From NCBI GenBank assembly GCA_022559985.1, contig JAFJTR010000025.1, positions 248,001-312,000 on the forward strand: a stretch of 64,000 bases of DNA. Reading direction: 5' to 3'. The stretch is from Parastagonospora avenae f. sp. tritici 18332-5. Lineage: Eukaryota; Ascomycota; Dothideomycetes; Pleosporales; Phaeosphaeriaceae. Positions 23,878-34,690 of this stretch are shown here, piece after piece (within the stretch, counting starts at the first letter, position 1; each line of letters opens with the position of its first letter). Both the position numbers and the translations under genes were made by a program. Below the pieces are notes generated by a model. It had not been told where the DNA came from. It worked only from the letters and a program-made list of their open reading frames with translations, and did no database searches.

Positions 23878-25830
23878 ATGACAGACACGACTCCAGAACC
23901 GCAGACATTGCGCCCAGCTGCGGCAGCTGAACATAGAGAAGGCTATTTTGAATTTCTGTCACTTGCGCCAGAAGTGCGGAACCAAGTCTATGAGGCACTT
24001 TTCGAACATGCCGTGCCGCTGTGCATCGCCGACACTGACGGCTATGGCGTACGTGTACACCGCTACCTCACCGAGGGAAGTGGTCGACTAGAGTTCCCCA
24101 GTAAGTATCAAACCACCAACTCGGGTATAGCACTAACTGAACAGAGCATCCTCGCCACGCACTCACCAAGATAACCGATTTAAAGAGTGCGCATCAGCCA
24201 GAAATTGCGCTTCTATGTGCTTGCCGCCAAATTCACAAGGAAGCGGCGTCCATCTTCTACAAGCGAAACTTCTTTCGCGTCAGCTGGCATCGATCTTGGA
24301 CTAGAAACGGTTCGGATATCAGTGGCAAATTTTTTCTTCGTAGATCTATACCTTGGCTAAAGTCCCCGGACATCCATGCTCTTATGCTTCGAAAGATGGA
24401 GATTGATCTCAGCTGTCTCTGTCCAAATCGCTGCTGGCATGAGCCCCAGGGAAGGAGCATTTGGCCACGTACACCCCAGTACCTGACAGGACTGATTGAG
24501 GTCGGGCCTCTTCTACGCTTCATATGGGGCAAATCACTGACTAAGTTGGAAGTAGAGTTTGTGAAGTCCAGGAGACTTCGACAAGGTTGTCAGTCGTGGT
24601 TTACATCCCACAGTCCGGACAGTAGATGCAACGTAGTTGCCTTGAATAAGCTGTTTAGCACCATTCGCATCGATGAACTCAGCTTCAAGCGGTATTGGCG
24701 TATGATAGGGCACATTGGCCTTCAAAGAGGTGGGTCTGGTGGAGCCATGTCATTTGGAACCAACAGAGGTGCCGGTGGGGCCATTGTCGGCTGCAGTTTT
24801 GGCCGCTGGTGAATTGACGGCAACATGAGAGAGCTAGCAGGCAATGACGCCCATTATTTTACGACCAGTGTCAGCTTCTTCGAGGCCATTCCTGGATCGA
24901 ACGTGCGGATGCTCGACCGCGAAAGTCCGGCCTCATTACTAATTAACGAAAGAAATCTTCACCTCATATTGCCGTACGAGTTAATTTACCGAGCCCAAAG
25001 TACTATCAATCTCGATACTCCGGCAGATCTTATAAGCCTGACCAACATAATGTTGTTGAACAGGGCCTGGAGCGACGCGACTGAGTGCTACCTGGAAATA
25101 CAAACCTACAAGTTCGAGATTACTAACACCAACAGTATGAAAAGACTTTATCAGTGGTTGCGAAGCCCATTCTTCCTGTCCAGACACTACATGAAGGTCA
25201 CTTATAAGCCTACTGCGTCTGACCCGCCCACTTACTCGGACCGTCTTGTGCGTATTGCTGGTATGCAGGTCACACTTGGCTTCGAGACGAACAACATGGA
25301 AGATGTGCGCTTCGATCTAGTCAAGCTCATTGAAGCCACACTCATACTAAAAGGAGACTGTATGGTCATTGTGAGGCCTCGAGACGCGACACTCAGTAAC
25401 ACATTCACACTTGCCAAGCTTCGAAGCGATGATAGGCTTGCTTGGCCTATCGTTCACTCTGACTGCAACAGAAAAATGCCCCTAAATTGGGATGAACGGG
25501 CTTTGTAAGGTTGTTAAAGTCGAGGACGGCGGAGCTTCTGTAAGAGAGAGTGAACATGACAATGCTGACACGCACCCGATAACTGTCACGGCGAATGTCG
25601 ATCCGAATAGTCTCAGGCGTCTATACCTTGCTACTACATTGAAAGAACTTTTCCCGCGTCGAGGGTCGTCCTACGAACTGCTTGAGTGGTTGAGAGATGA
25701 TTTTAGAGGTGGAACAGAGTCGGAGCTGGAGATGGAGCCAGAATTTCATACTGAGCAATTCATGTGGAGACAGAAGTACAAGGAAGCTATTGGGTGCGAT
25801 TCCGATCGTTGGAATGAATGGATGACATAG
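23878..25830 (+). pseudogene. 2EXR/F-box-like protein, second tandem copy, frame-broken
   Basis: Two-module relative of the third copy. Exons 23878-24100 and from 24145; the phase-1 intron matches the first copy. Module one: FLSLAPEVRNQVYEALFEHA, then CRQIHKEAASIFYKRNFF and LMLRKMEIDLSCLCPN. An in-frame TGA at 24810-24812 separates it from module two (LHLILPYELIYRAQS, CYLEIQTYKFEIT, VTLGFETNNMEDVRFDLVKL). A 72-nt intron 24769-24840 (weak GTGCCG donor, CTAGCAG acceptor) would remove that stop in frame. Near 25489-25491 a GGG run carries one extra base: skipping it continues into MNGLCKVVKVEDGG, matching INGLGNVVKV of the third copy; without correction the frame stops at 25508. The downstream frame ends at 25830. 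Either a pseudogene, a shorter gene ending at 25508, or two separate genes. Confidence 0.55.
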
Positions 25831-25951
25831 TACTGAATTTCTACCTAATTAGATAGGGCTGGCGCCTACATGTTCTCGCGAGTGGATTGCTTCGCCTTGT
25901 CAATGATCGTGCACCCCCTCTCGAGTATTTGTTATCCTCGCCCCGCCGCTT

Positions 25952-27872
25952 ATGTTAAATGGCGACTCGAAGCCGGCAGACAGCCAATGTACTTCATTTC
26001 TCGATTTACCTGGAGAGATCAGAAACCGCATATACGACTTCGTGCTCAAGCATGACGAACCTCTGCGTATAATTGAGACACAACCCTACCGATACCCGAA
26101 CCGGCCGTTGAGTTATGCCCGAGGAATAAGCCTGCATTTGTTTTCAACCTGCCAAAACATACACCGGGAGGCAACATCACGATTCTTCCAGAACAACCAG
26201 TTTGTCGTCTCAAAGCCGCAAGGCCTTCACGATCGAGCCAGCAAGATCATTGGAGCAGTCGGCGCAGCATGGTTTCGCTCAATTGGATCCTGTATTCACC
26301 TACTGCGGAAAGTCGTGCTCGACATAGACACCTTATGCCCAAGCTAAATTGCTCTGCCGGTCATGAAAGCGACAAATACTGGAACATCTTTTACCGTCAA
26401 GATGCCCTGATTGAAGTTGATGCTTTGATACGACTGGTTTGGCACCTAGATCGGTACCCCGACATCGAGGCTGTGCAACTCAAAGGAGGCGCAAATCATC
26501 TCTTGAAAATTTGGGAGTCACAAGGCATTTCACGCGTCTGCGAAACAGACGTGGTTTGCAATACTAGCGCCATCACACGAATTCTGAGCACTCTCATCCG
26601 AGATCAGCTTGGCCTCCGCAGATATGGTCGGTTGCTTGGTGGCATCGGTATCAAACGTGCTGGTTCTGGAGGTGCGGTGAACTGGACAAAGATACCCGCA
26701 CATAAGGAGGACCACACTCAGAGCTATCCGTACACTCGAGAATATCGATACTACCAAAGTATTTTCGTCGCGGCAGATGGAGGAAGACGGCTCGATTTTA
26801 TTCCTGCTACAAAACCATCTCTGTCGATACTTCCTGAAGATCTACGCGCTCGCATCTTCCGTCACGCAATTACGCCTGACAGGCCGGTCATCATCGATGT
26901 TGGCAAGCAATCTGGCTTCGAACTTGGCCTCCAGCATGTGAACAAAGAAATGTACATGTGGTGGCGGCAAGCATATATGCAGAAAAACCGCTTCTCTCTG
27001 AGCATGACAACTACCGAACCCACGTCCACTTTTGACGGATTCATCTCGTTGGCGCGTGTTCTTCGAACTCCACTACAGGACACCTGTCGTCTATTTCTAT
27101 CACCAGGGTATTATCAACCCTCTAACTTTCTGCTAGAGGACGATAGTCATTGTCGTCAAAAAGTCTTTGTGACACTAGAGTTTGACATACCTCTGCCAAT
27201 CGCTGTGGAGCGTCTTCGCATCAGCATACTCCCACTAATCATGGAGACATCAGGCACTCTAGGCCATGACGAAGCGCATATAACTATCAAGTATCCCAAA
27301 GCTCATTATGGCCACATCATCCAAGCTGAGTATCGAATCAACCTGGGAACGCTTCGCTACAACGTCGCAAGAGCTGTTCGAGATTTTGTCTGGAACTCTT
27401 CAGAGAGCACCGGCCTTCGGCGTCCCGAAGTTTGGATAAATGGACTCGGCAACGTGGTCAAAGTTGTGCCCGTTGACGGCCCTCCGCCCTCAAAAATTCC
27501 AATCGAATATGACAATACTCATAGGAAGACTGTCAAAGATATGCGCTACAAGAGTAACGTCTGCCAAGGATGCCCTCCGTCCATGTTTACCTCAGTCTTT
27601 CCCTTTGGAGACTTGGCTCAAGCTACACTCGACTATCTCTGTTATGTGATTCGTTGTAAAGATAACGGTCAAGAGAATTGGTGTCTGATGTAAGTCTCTA
27701 TGAGTACCTCAATACGTTCCAACTAATTTCTGTGAGCAGGGGAGAGAGAAGTTGCTACTGTGGGGGGAGCTTTTGCTGCTGCGACGAGGAGTACTACTGT
27801 GGGGAAAGACATTCCAGTGAGCAAATCAGGGCTATGAAGTCCTGGAACCGCCCCTGGTTTGTTTCTCCTTAA
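25952..27872 (+). pseudogene. 2EXR/F-box-like protein, third tandem copy, Cys-rich tail, one frameshift
   Basis: ATG at 25952 opens FLDLPGEIRNRIYDFVLKHD, then TCQNIHREATSRFFQNNQF and HLLRKVVLDIDTLCPS, where the frame stops at 26345-26347. Homology resumes in another frame from about 26343 (KLNCSAGHESDKYW) and stays open to 27689, covering GIKRAGSGGAV and a second module (LSILPEDLRARIFRHAI, VTLEFDIPLPIAVERLRISI, INGLGNVVKVV). No intron can join the two without losing conserved residues, so a one-base deletion near 26337-26345 (or a sequencing error) is likely. A good intron (27690-27739, GTAAGT to GAGCAG) leads to a last exon ending at 27872 that encodes a Cys-rich tail (CYCGGSFCCCDEEYYC). Unlike copies one and two there is no intron in module one. 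Function unknown. Confidence 0.6.
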
Positions 27873-28916
27873 TCCTAGCAGTTGCATCTATCGTTGGACG
27901 CCTACGTGCCCTCTGTGGATCTTGGCAGTTCTTTAGCTGAATCTTTTTGATCGTTGGAAGGTCTGCGTGTGTTGGTAGGCCTTGTACGATCGTACGGGTG
28001 AATACCAACAACGAGGTTCTTCTGATGACTGGTATTCCGATCACTACGAATGTGGAGGCTACGAAGGTATACATAACCTCAGATCCGCGCGGGGTCATCG
28101 GATCCGCGTTGAACCGAAGTAGGATCGAGGTAGTACATTGGGCCTCGTTGGGCGACACAACGTGTGTGTGTGCCCACCCTACGTGTGTATACCGACAGCG
28201 TGGGAGATAACGGTACGGTGTGGGATAGCACTACAAATTCGATGACTATGGAAAGGGTCCAAAGTTGTTGACAGGCCAAAGAATGGGGTACAACAGAGTC
28301 ACAGCGACAAGATTTGGCAAGGCTAGCCACCATTCGGTCCAAATTTACTGATTCAGAATGTTACAAGAGAGCATCTAAGTAGCAAGATGCAGTTCACGAA
28401 TACATCAAATGCACATCCGGACTCCTTAAAGCTACAGTGTGAAACAAAGTGCGTTCTATTTTTCATTACAAAGATTACGCCATGAGGTTGCAACCCCACA
28501 ATCGCTCTTGAACAATTAGGGCAATGTCTGCACATCGAAGCAACGCCACGATTTCAACACCCGCTTGTTCTCATCCAACTCAGAGAGTAAAGATTCTGTG
28601 CTGAGTATGATGACCTTCGATCGCGTCTTTTAGGTTTGCTTCATGACGATGTGGCAACCTGGGCACGATGTAGAGCCACAGATAGGACAAGATCTCTCAA
28701 GGTCAATGGCTCAAGACAGTCGTCAGGCGAAACAACTTCCAGGTTTTGCACACACTTCCGCGCATCACAATGGCAGTTGTGTTTGAAAAGCACCTTCATT
28801 TGGCCGTACATGGCTATTGTGCCTCTATAATCATCATTCGGGTATCATATTCGTGTTTCCGTAGCTGCCTGTCCTGCCCCCATAAATTCATGCCACGCCA
28901 TGCTCACTCCGCCCCT
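27873..28916. other. Intergenic, no gene seen
   Basis: About 1 kb between the third tandem copy and the small zinc-finger gene. Short frames only, no domains. Confidence 0.45.
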
Positions 28917-29287
28917 CTAAAAGTCGTTTGGCCAGCACTTCTCCTTGGGCCACAGGGTCTGGTCGTGGCTCTGGGCATGGGCTTCGAGCTGGACCTTGTT
29001 GGTGTTGACGATCTCGCGGCGGCAGTTCTGGCACTATATGTCTAGGTCAGCAATGCAATTCGCCTGCCACTCCCAACCTCGTGGTCGCAGCTTCAGGTTC
29101 CGTTTCGACGTACGATTGAAGTCGGCTTTGGTGCCTTGACTGGCAAGCCGTTGGCCTTGACGGGTGCACGTGTGCCGGCCTTATCGGCTTTCTTGTGCTC
29201 GCGTTGGATCTGCGATACTGTCAGCTGCTGGGCGCGGCTTCACAAATCTGGTGCTCGACATACGCGGTCTTTCTTGGAGATAGGCAT
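28917..29287 (-). CDS. Small C2H2-type zinc-finger protein (78 aa, three exons)
   Basis: Exons on the minus strand 29287-29264, 29209-29114 and 29033-28917 join in phase 0 to 78 residues. The exons are too short to stand out as open frames but all splice signals are good: GTATGT...TCGCAG and GTACGT...TATAG. The product begins MPISKKDRIQREHKKADKAG, has a basic Lys/Pro linker, then a zinc-finger-like motif with Cx2C (CQNC) and Hx3H (HAQSH) separated by 13 residues, and ends KEKCWPNDF. The basic N-terminus plus a single finger resembles small fungal/plant At2g23090-like zinc-finger proteins. Probably nuclear or cytosolic; function unknown. Confidence 0.72.
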
Positions 29288-29721
29288 TACGGCAGTGTTA
29301 TGTAGAGTTTATGAGTGCCTGACTGGGTTGTGTGTGCTGTGGTTGTGCAGTGTTTAAGTCGTGAGAGTGAGAATGAGATTCAAAAAAGACTCAAGAGAAA
29401 CAGCCAATCAGATGCAGTAGCTTTGGCTTGGCACTGCGGCAAATATTCGCTCGTCACCTGTCTAGAACAACACGTCGCGCCTCAAGGTAACACCACGATA
29501 CGACAGTGGAATGGGAGCAGCACAAACCTCGTCTACTTACGCGTCGCGTTGTGGATGGCCAAGCCGCCGATCGAAAGACACACGTGACGTCACCCTCACT
29601 GTTCATCGAGGTGCGTTAACAAACGTACTCCAACGCTATCAGTCGATATGCATTGCCACATCTCCGTGAAATCTGCTATCATAATCGCAATCTCATCGAT
29701 TTCTGCCTAGCACATGCTCTG
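29288..29721. other. Promoter region of the small zinc-finger gene
   Basis: 434 bases between the zinc-finger gene start and the methyltransferase stop, both on the minus strand. It carries the overlapping E-box/CRE listed separately. Confidence 0.45.
29581..29592. promoter_or_regulatory. Overlapping E-box (CACGTG) and CRE (TGACGTCA)
   Basis: CACGTGACGTCA: a perfect E-box at 29581-29586 fused by two bases to a perfect CRE at 29585-29592, about 295 bases upstream of the zinc-finger gene ATG (29287). bHLH and bZIP factors would compete for it; this is inference from motif identity. Confidence 0.4.
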
Positions 29722-30985
29722 CTAATCCAGGTCCGCCTCAATGACGCTCTCCACCGCTCTCGGATGCCGTGAGATATCCACAACTTTGAACCCGACTTGC
29801 TTCAGCAAACTTGTCCAATGATCCTCCGTCCTTTCCAGTCCGCTCGTGCAGTTCATGAGCTCAAGGTCCAGCGCAGTCTGCATGTTCGTTGCCCCAACTT
29901 TCGGCAATACGACCTCATAGACGAGTAGTTTCGAGTATCCCTTCTTGAACACCTTCTTTACCTGCTCAAACATTCGCACGCAGTCTGCATCCGGCCAGTC
30001 GTGTGGTACGGCGTGAAAGAAGTATGCGCGTGCTCCCACGACTGGCTGTGGTGTGAAGAAGTCATAAGGCATGCGCTTTATGCGTGGATCAAGGCCCTCG
30101 ATCTCCATACCGACAACTTCAGGCGTGTCTTGCAGTACGAGAACGTCTTGAGGTAGGCCGGGATGCCTGTTGAGAAGACGTTCTGTGTCGAGACCGTGGG
30201 CGCCGCCAATATCGACAAATAGTGGTGTATTTCCGCTCACATCCGCGCCGTCCAGAATACTCTTTGTATCATACACTTCCGTCCAGTCCATCTTGTGGTT
30301 TCGCAGCGCAGTCATTAGGCCTATGAAGCTGCCTCCTTTGCCCTCTGGATCAGCTGCACAAGCTGCGAAGAAGCTAGTACCACCTGTCATGTCTGTGTAG
30401 TTGTCTAGCTTGGCCAGGTCGACTGGATCTTTGTAATCGTATTTGGCAAGGAACTTGGGCATGTTGAGTGCGCACGGAAGGGTATGATCGTCGCCGCATA
30501 CCACGCCCGCGCTGATATGACCTGCTTCATCGCCGAGAGCGAGAGAGAAAGTTGTTGGTTTCCAGGTGTCGGGTCCAGTTTCTTCGAGCATGTACAATGC
30601 TGATATATGCCTTAGGAAGCGGCCTATCTCGGGTTGTCAGGCACTTGAAGTCTCCGCGCTGATGTATGATAAACTCACGCAGCAAGTTTGCTTCAGGCTT
30701 TTTTTCACACAAAGCTACGATTTGTTCCAGCGTCAACTCGGCGCCGCCCTTCTCTTTGTAAATTGCGGTCCATTTCTTCCATATCCCCAAATCCACGCAA
30801 ATGCGAAGGCCAGCAATGAGTGGCGGGTTTTCGAAAGATAGAGCCCAAATACGTTCAAATGGTGTTTCCATGCGAACAAGCGCCTTTCGTAGCGCCTCTT
30901 TCGCCTGGAAACGCTCTACATCGTTCGCAAATTGAGACGGGTCAAGACTCTCGATCGTCGATATTGTGGCGTTGGACGCGGACAT
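29722..30985 (-). CDS. SAM-dependent O-methyltransferase (plant COMT/fungal OMT type)
   Basis: Predicted small-molecule O-methyltransferase of 402 residues; exons 30985-30679 and 30623-29722. Seen: an N-terminal winged-helix dimerisation part (PPLIAGLRICVDLGIWKKW, then RFLRHISALYML rebuilt across the intron), the SAM-binding motif FVDIGGAHGLDTERLLNRHP, the later motif KRMPYDFFTPQPV, and the catalytic region FFHAVPHDWPDADCVRMFEQ with the expected His. This is the layout of fungal OMTs acting on polyketides and phenolics, such as the sterigmatocystin/aflatoxin enzymes. No synthase gene lies nearby, so no pathway can be given. Confidence 0.9.
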
Positions 30986-31532
30986 ATTCGTAAAGGTCGA
31001 TCTTTAAATTCAAAACAAAGAAGTAGTGGTCGCAGAACAGCGACAGCGGCCAGTGACCGCTTTCTACTCCCATGGGCTCCGCAATGCCAAAAACATTTCC
31101 CATCATTATCTCCATCACAACGAGTCATCACCTACCTCCTCCCCACCAGTCCACTGACTGGACCCTGAGCGCACTGCCAAGTGCTCGGTACCAGAACCGA
31201 CAAGGAAGAAGATCCTATACAAAGCGGGTCCGACAAGTGCCACCTAGGGTCATGAATCGCGAGACAACCATTGCCGCGAAGCGGGTAAATCGTTCACTTG
31301 GGAAGGACCGGCGCGAGGCGGACTTGATTGAGTCGTGGTACCGGGGAAGTGTCTTCACATTTACTGACAAAATATGCGGCGCTGAATAGGTGGAAGAACG
31401 GAGACTGGCTATGGCATGCGAGGCAGTGTCCTGTTTACAACTTCATGAAGAATCACTCGTCTCATATATTCAGGCATCTACAAACTTCGACTAGCCGCCG
31501 CGCTTCCGGGCGTTGCTCAAGACAAAGTATGA
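30986..31532. other. Intergenic, no gene seen
   Basis: Upstream region of the minus-strand methyltransferase gene and 3' flank of the rhodopsin-domain gene. No domain-bearing frame. Confidence 0.4.
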
Positions 31533-32695
31533 TCAGACCAGGCTCTTGATCGACCTACTACTCGAGTTCCATTGCGCAGGCACTGCAGGGCTCTGCACCA
31601 GCTTCGACGTGCTCTCCTTACTAGTCGTCTCGATGTTTGTCATCTTGTAGATCTCGAAGTTCTTGCTTTTACGGTCCACTCGACTATTTTCAGACGAGTA
31701 GAGTTGCTTGGAGTAAGAATTGCTACCACTAGCTTGGGTGCGCCAGGTTTCGGATCGGAAGAGGGCGTTAATGATGGGTGCGTTGACTGCAAATATGGAT
31801 ACCAGCTTTCAACTCATTAGCTATTGCGTCCATGTTATGTTGAGAAGATGAACCTACGGCTTCTCGTTGTGCCCACACAGAGGCTTGAGCGACTTGCGCG
31901 CTGTTGCCGATCGAAAGGATGCAACGTGCAATCGCCATAGCCATGACGAAGATTCCAAGGGACAGTAAGAACCCAATGCGAACCTTCCGCCATATCTTGA
32001 TCCGCACATCCTTGAGCATGATGGCTGGTACGACAAGCAGAAGCGCATCAACGAGAACATTACCAACAGCAATCACAATGTTGATGATAATGCCAGCCGA
32101 GCATTCTTTCCCTGGGTCAGGCAAAATCTGCCAATTGTGGTGCAGCGGCAAGCAGTGTGTGAACTGCGCAATAATAGCCGCTAGGAAGCACGCAATGGAT
32201 ATACCGGCCATGGCCCAGACGTAGTTGCGCAGAGGCGTATTCTTCCTGCTGCATTGTAAGTCGATGTCGCCGCCTCTATCTACTATTACTCACGTTAAGT
32301 TGAGAAAGAACACGATCAAGCATGCCTTCAAACTCCAGACCAAGCAGATGAGGAAGAAGAACGAAGCGAACATGGCCTTCGCGCCCTCACGCATTGATAT
32401 CTTCATGGCTGTCGGGAGAGCTTCGCGTTGTGCTTGTGTGAGACCGATAGGAGCTCCCACGACAGCTGTTCACTGTATCAGTCTGTTTCTAGAAAAAAAG
32501 TCAGAATAGAAGCAGCAACTTACATAAGTACTCCACCATGGCATAAATCATCGTAAAGAACACCCAGGCCGACACCGAGAACCAGTCGCCCAGCTCCCAC
32601 ATCCTCATCTTCCCTCGCGTCGCCCATCGGAGCATGAAAATGCCAGTGCCGATGGCGTATTCTGCGCGGCATTCGATTTGCGTCTCAGTCGCCAT
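31533..32695 (-). CDS. Fungal rhodopsin-domain integral membrane protein
   Basis: Multi-pass membrane protein of 335 residues; exons 32695-32524, 32465-32294, 32248-31858 and 31805-31533. Seen: several hydrophobic helices (ASFFFLICLVWSLKACLIVF, AMAGISIACFLAAIIAQFTH, IVIAVGNVLVDALLLVVPAI, RIGFLLSLGIFVMAMAIARC), the conserved Cys/Trp pattern and the loop WAQREALVSIFAVNAPIINALF (first part), all typical of the Rhodopsin_dom (SAT17-like) family widespread in Pezizomycotina. The last intron acceptor (31806) was placed to restore this loop; a CTAAT branch site precedes it. Only some members act in signalling or metabolite clusters; here the role is unknown. Confidence 0.82.
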
Positions 32696-34155
32696 TCAAT
32701 AAGCTTTAGGCAGAGTAACAGTGAAGAGTGTGGAGTACCAACACTTGTAGGTGTTCAAGAAATCCCATCTCCATACAAAACACTGCACTCTGTGGCGACA
32801 GTGCCAACCCTAACAATCCTTCAGCTTGGAACCGGGTACTGCATCCATCTTCTCCTTGAGCGATCGCACCTGTTAAACTGCACTCTCACGGGGGGAAATC
32901 CTCGAAGCTCGGGACATTGTCGCTTCCGGGCATCATTTTCGGGTCGGGGCGTAGGATTAATCCAAGTATGGACCAGGTCTACGTATAACGGCTGCCGAGG
33001 CGGTGAAATGTAGCGTTCATGCGAGCCGAAGTGCGGGTACGTTGATCTTACCCGAAGAGCATGCAGTTCCACATGATGTGACAAAGTTGGTTGTGCTGAT
33101 CAGGCGTTTTGTTGCCAAGTGTAGGATGAAGAGTTTTCTTGATTGCAGCGGACATTGAAGTCATATTGCGAAAGAGACGCGTAGTAATAGGCATTTGATT
33201 CGTGACTCGACCCCCATATTCTGTTACCATCGCTTCCTTAGCAATAAACCCGCGCATTCGGATACTGCGTTATCATGACCAAATTCACCAGACTCCCAAG
33301 TACGCATGCCAAGTCCTCAATCCGGACGGATACCGAGCGGGCTCCACAGGTGCGGGATGACGGGTGGATGTTGGTTTGAGTATCGCACGAGACTGGTGTT
33401 GATGATTCCGATAGAGTGGGTAGGATGCGCATCGGTGTTTCGGGCGTTGACCAAATGAGGCTCTTGCAAGACTGGAAAACGTACGATTTTGTATCCATTA
33501 CGTTCAATTGGTTGAAGATTGGTCTTCTTTGCTGAATTTGACATGTGCGTCAGTGTAAAGATTGAGCGCATCAGGCAGCGGCAAAATTCGTGCCTGCTCT
33601 GCACATGCGCGAAGTAATCTAACCGTCTTTAAGAGCGCACTAATAAGTTTGTAAGGAAACCTGAATGTATTAGTGCTACAAGAAATCTCTAATTTTGCAA
33701 CAAGCTTTGAATATATCTAGGCTACCTCTTCACTGTTCACTCTTTACCCTTCTCGTTGAGTGATGGCGGACATGAATCTCGCCAGGACCTGGTGAGGGCA
33801 AAGCGAACATAGCTGGCATATCTGCCGTCCTCCTCCAGATCACCTTATAGAAGTCGGCGCAGCCTCAATAGAATTTCACACGTTTGGTCGTAATCCACAA
33901 ATGTTCCGACAGCAGTGGTGGAACGGTCATGTACTATGGTTTCGTCCGCTCTAAAACAGGTCGTTACAGCTCTAGACCTTTCTGGCACTGACACTTCACC
34001 CTCAGCATCTCTACAGCTCGTCTGCAGTGCGATAGGAGTCTTGCGTAGAGTGCGAAACTTGTGGTGACGGCAAGTCCGACGAAAGAGGCGCACTTCATCA
34101 AACATTATTTAATGTCTATCCGAACAAGCCGAGCTTCCTACACGGTCACGAGCAC
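32696..34155. other. 1.5-kb interval without a gene
   Basis: Only short frames lacking domains. It contains the promoter of the rhodopsin-domain gene and the 3' flank of the DUF3237-like gene. Confidence 0.4.
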
Positions 34156-34690
34156 TCACAGAGATGCATGCCACATATCGATCAACACTTGCTGCGTACC
34201 GTTGACCTTCAGCACACCCAATCCGACAACCTCATTCATCCACGAATATGTCGAATTAATGGGCGCCTCAAACTTAGCACGGAGCAGAGTCCGTCCGTCT
34301 TCAAAGGTTGGTCCTTCTGTCTGCACGTAGATATAGGTTCCATCATCTGTTTGGAGATTGTATCGCGTGTCAGGGCGACCTTTCCCCCGGCTATCCACGA
34401 GGTACCAGTCGGCGCCGACGTTCAAAATTTTTCCTATTTAATTGTGAGAATGGCTCAGGACAGCGAGAAAGACAGGTCATACCGGATATGCGGGATCCAT
34501 TGAAGGTGCCACCAATGATGGGAATGATGATGCGTTCTTGGCCAGTAGGTACAGCGCCCATTGACATTTCCGGGGCCAGATCGCATGCCATGCTGTACAA
34601 TAAAGTCAACGTCGGCGGCTTCGGCGCATTGTGGGCAAGGGCGGTCGACAGGAAAGCTGTAAGGATCGAGAGTGGTTGTACGAAACGCAT
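34156..34690 (-). CDS. Secreted DUF3237-family protein
   Basis: Predicted extracellular protein of 161 residues; exons 34690-34483 and 34433-34156, phase-1 junction rebuilding SRISGKILNVGADW. Seen: a signal peptide (LSILTAFLSTALA, cut near AHN), then the family pattern GQERIIIPIIGGTFNG, GADWYLVDSRGKGRPDTRY, DDGTYIYVQTEGP and WMNEVVGLGVLKV, which match DUF3237 (UPF0311), a small beta-barrel family of unknown function. Two N-glycosylation sequons (NGS, NST). A TATATAG sequence about 80 bases upstream on the minus strand may be the TATA box. Confidence 0.82.
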
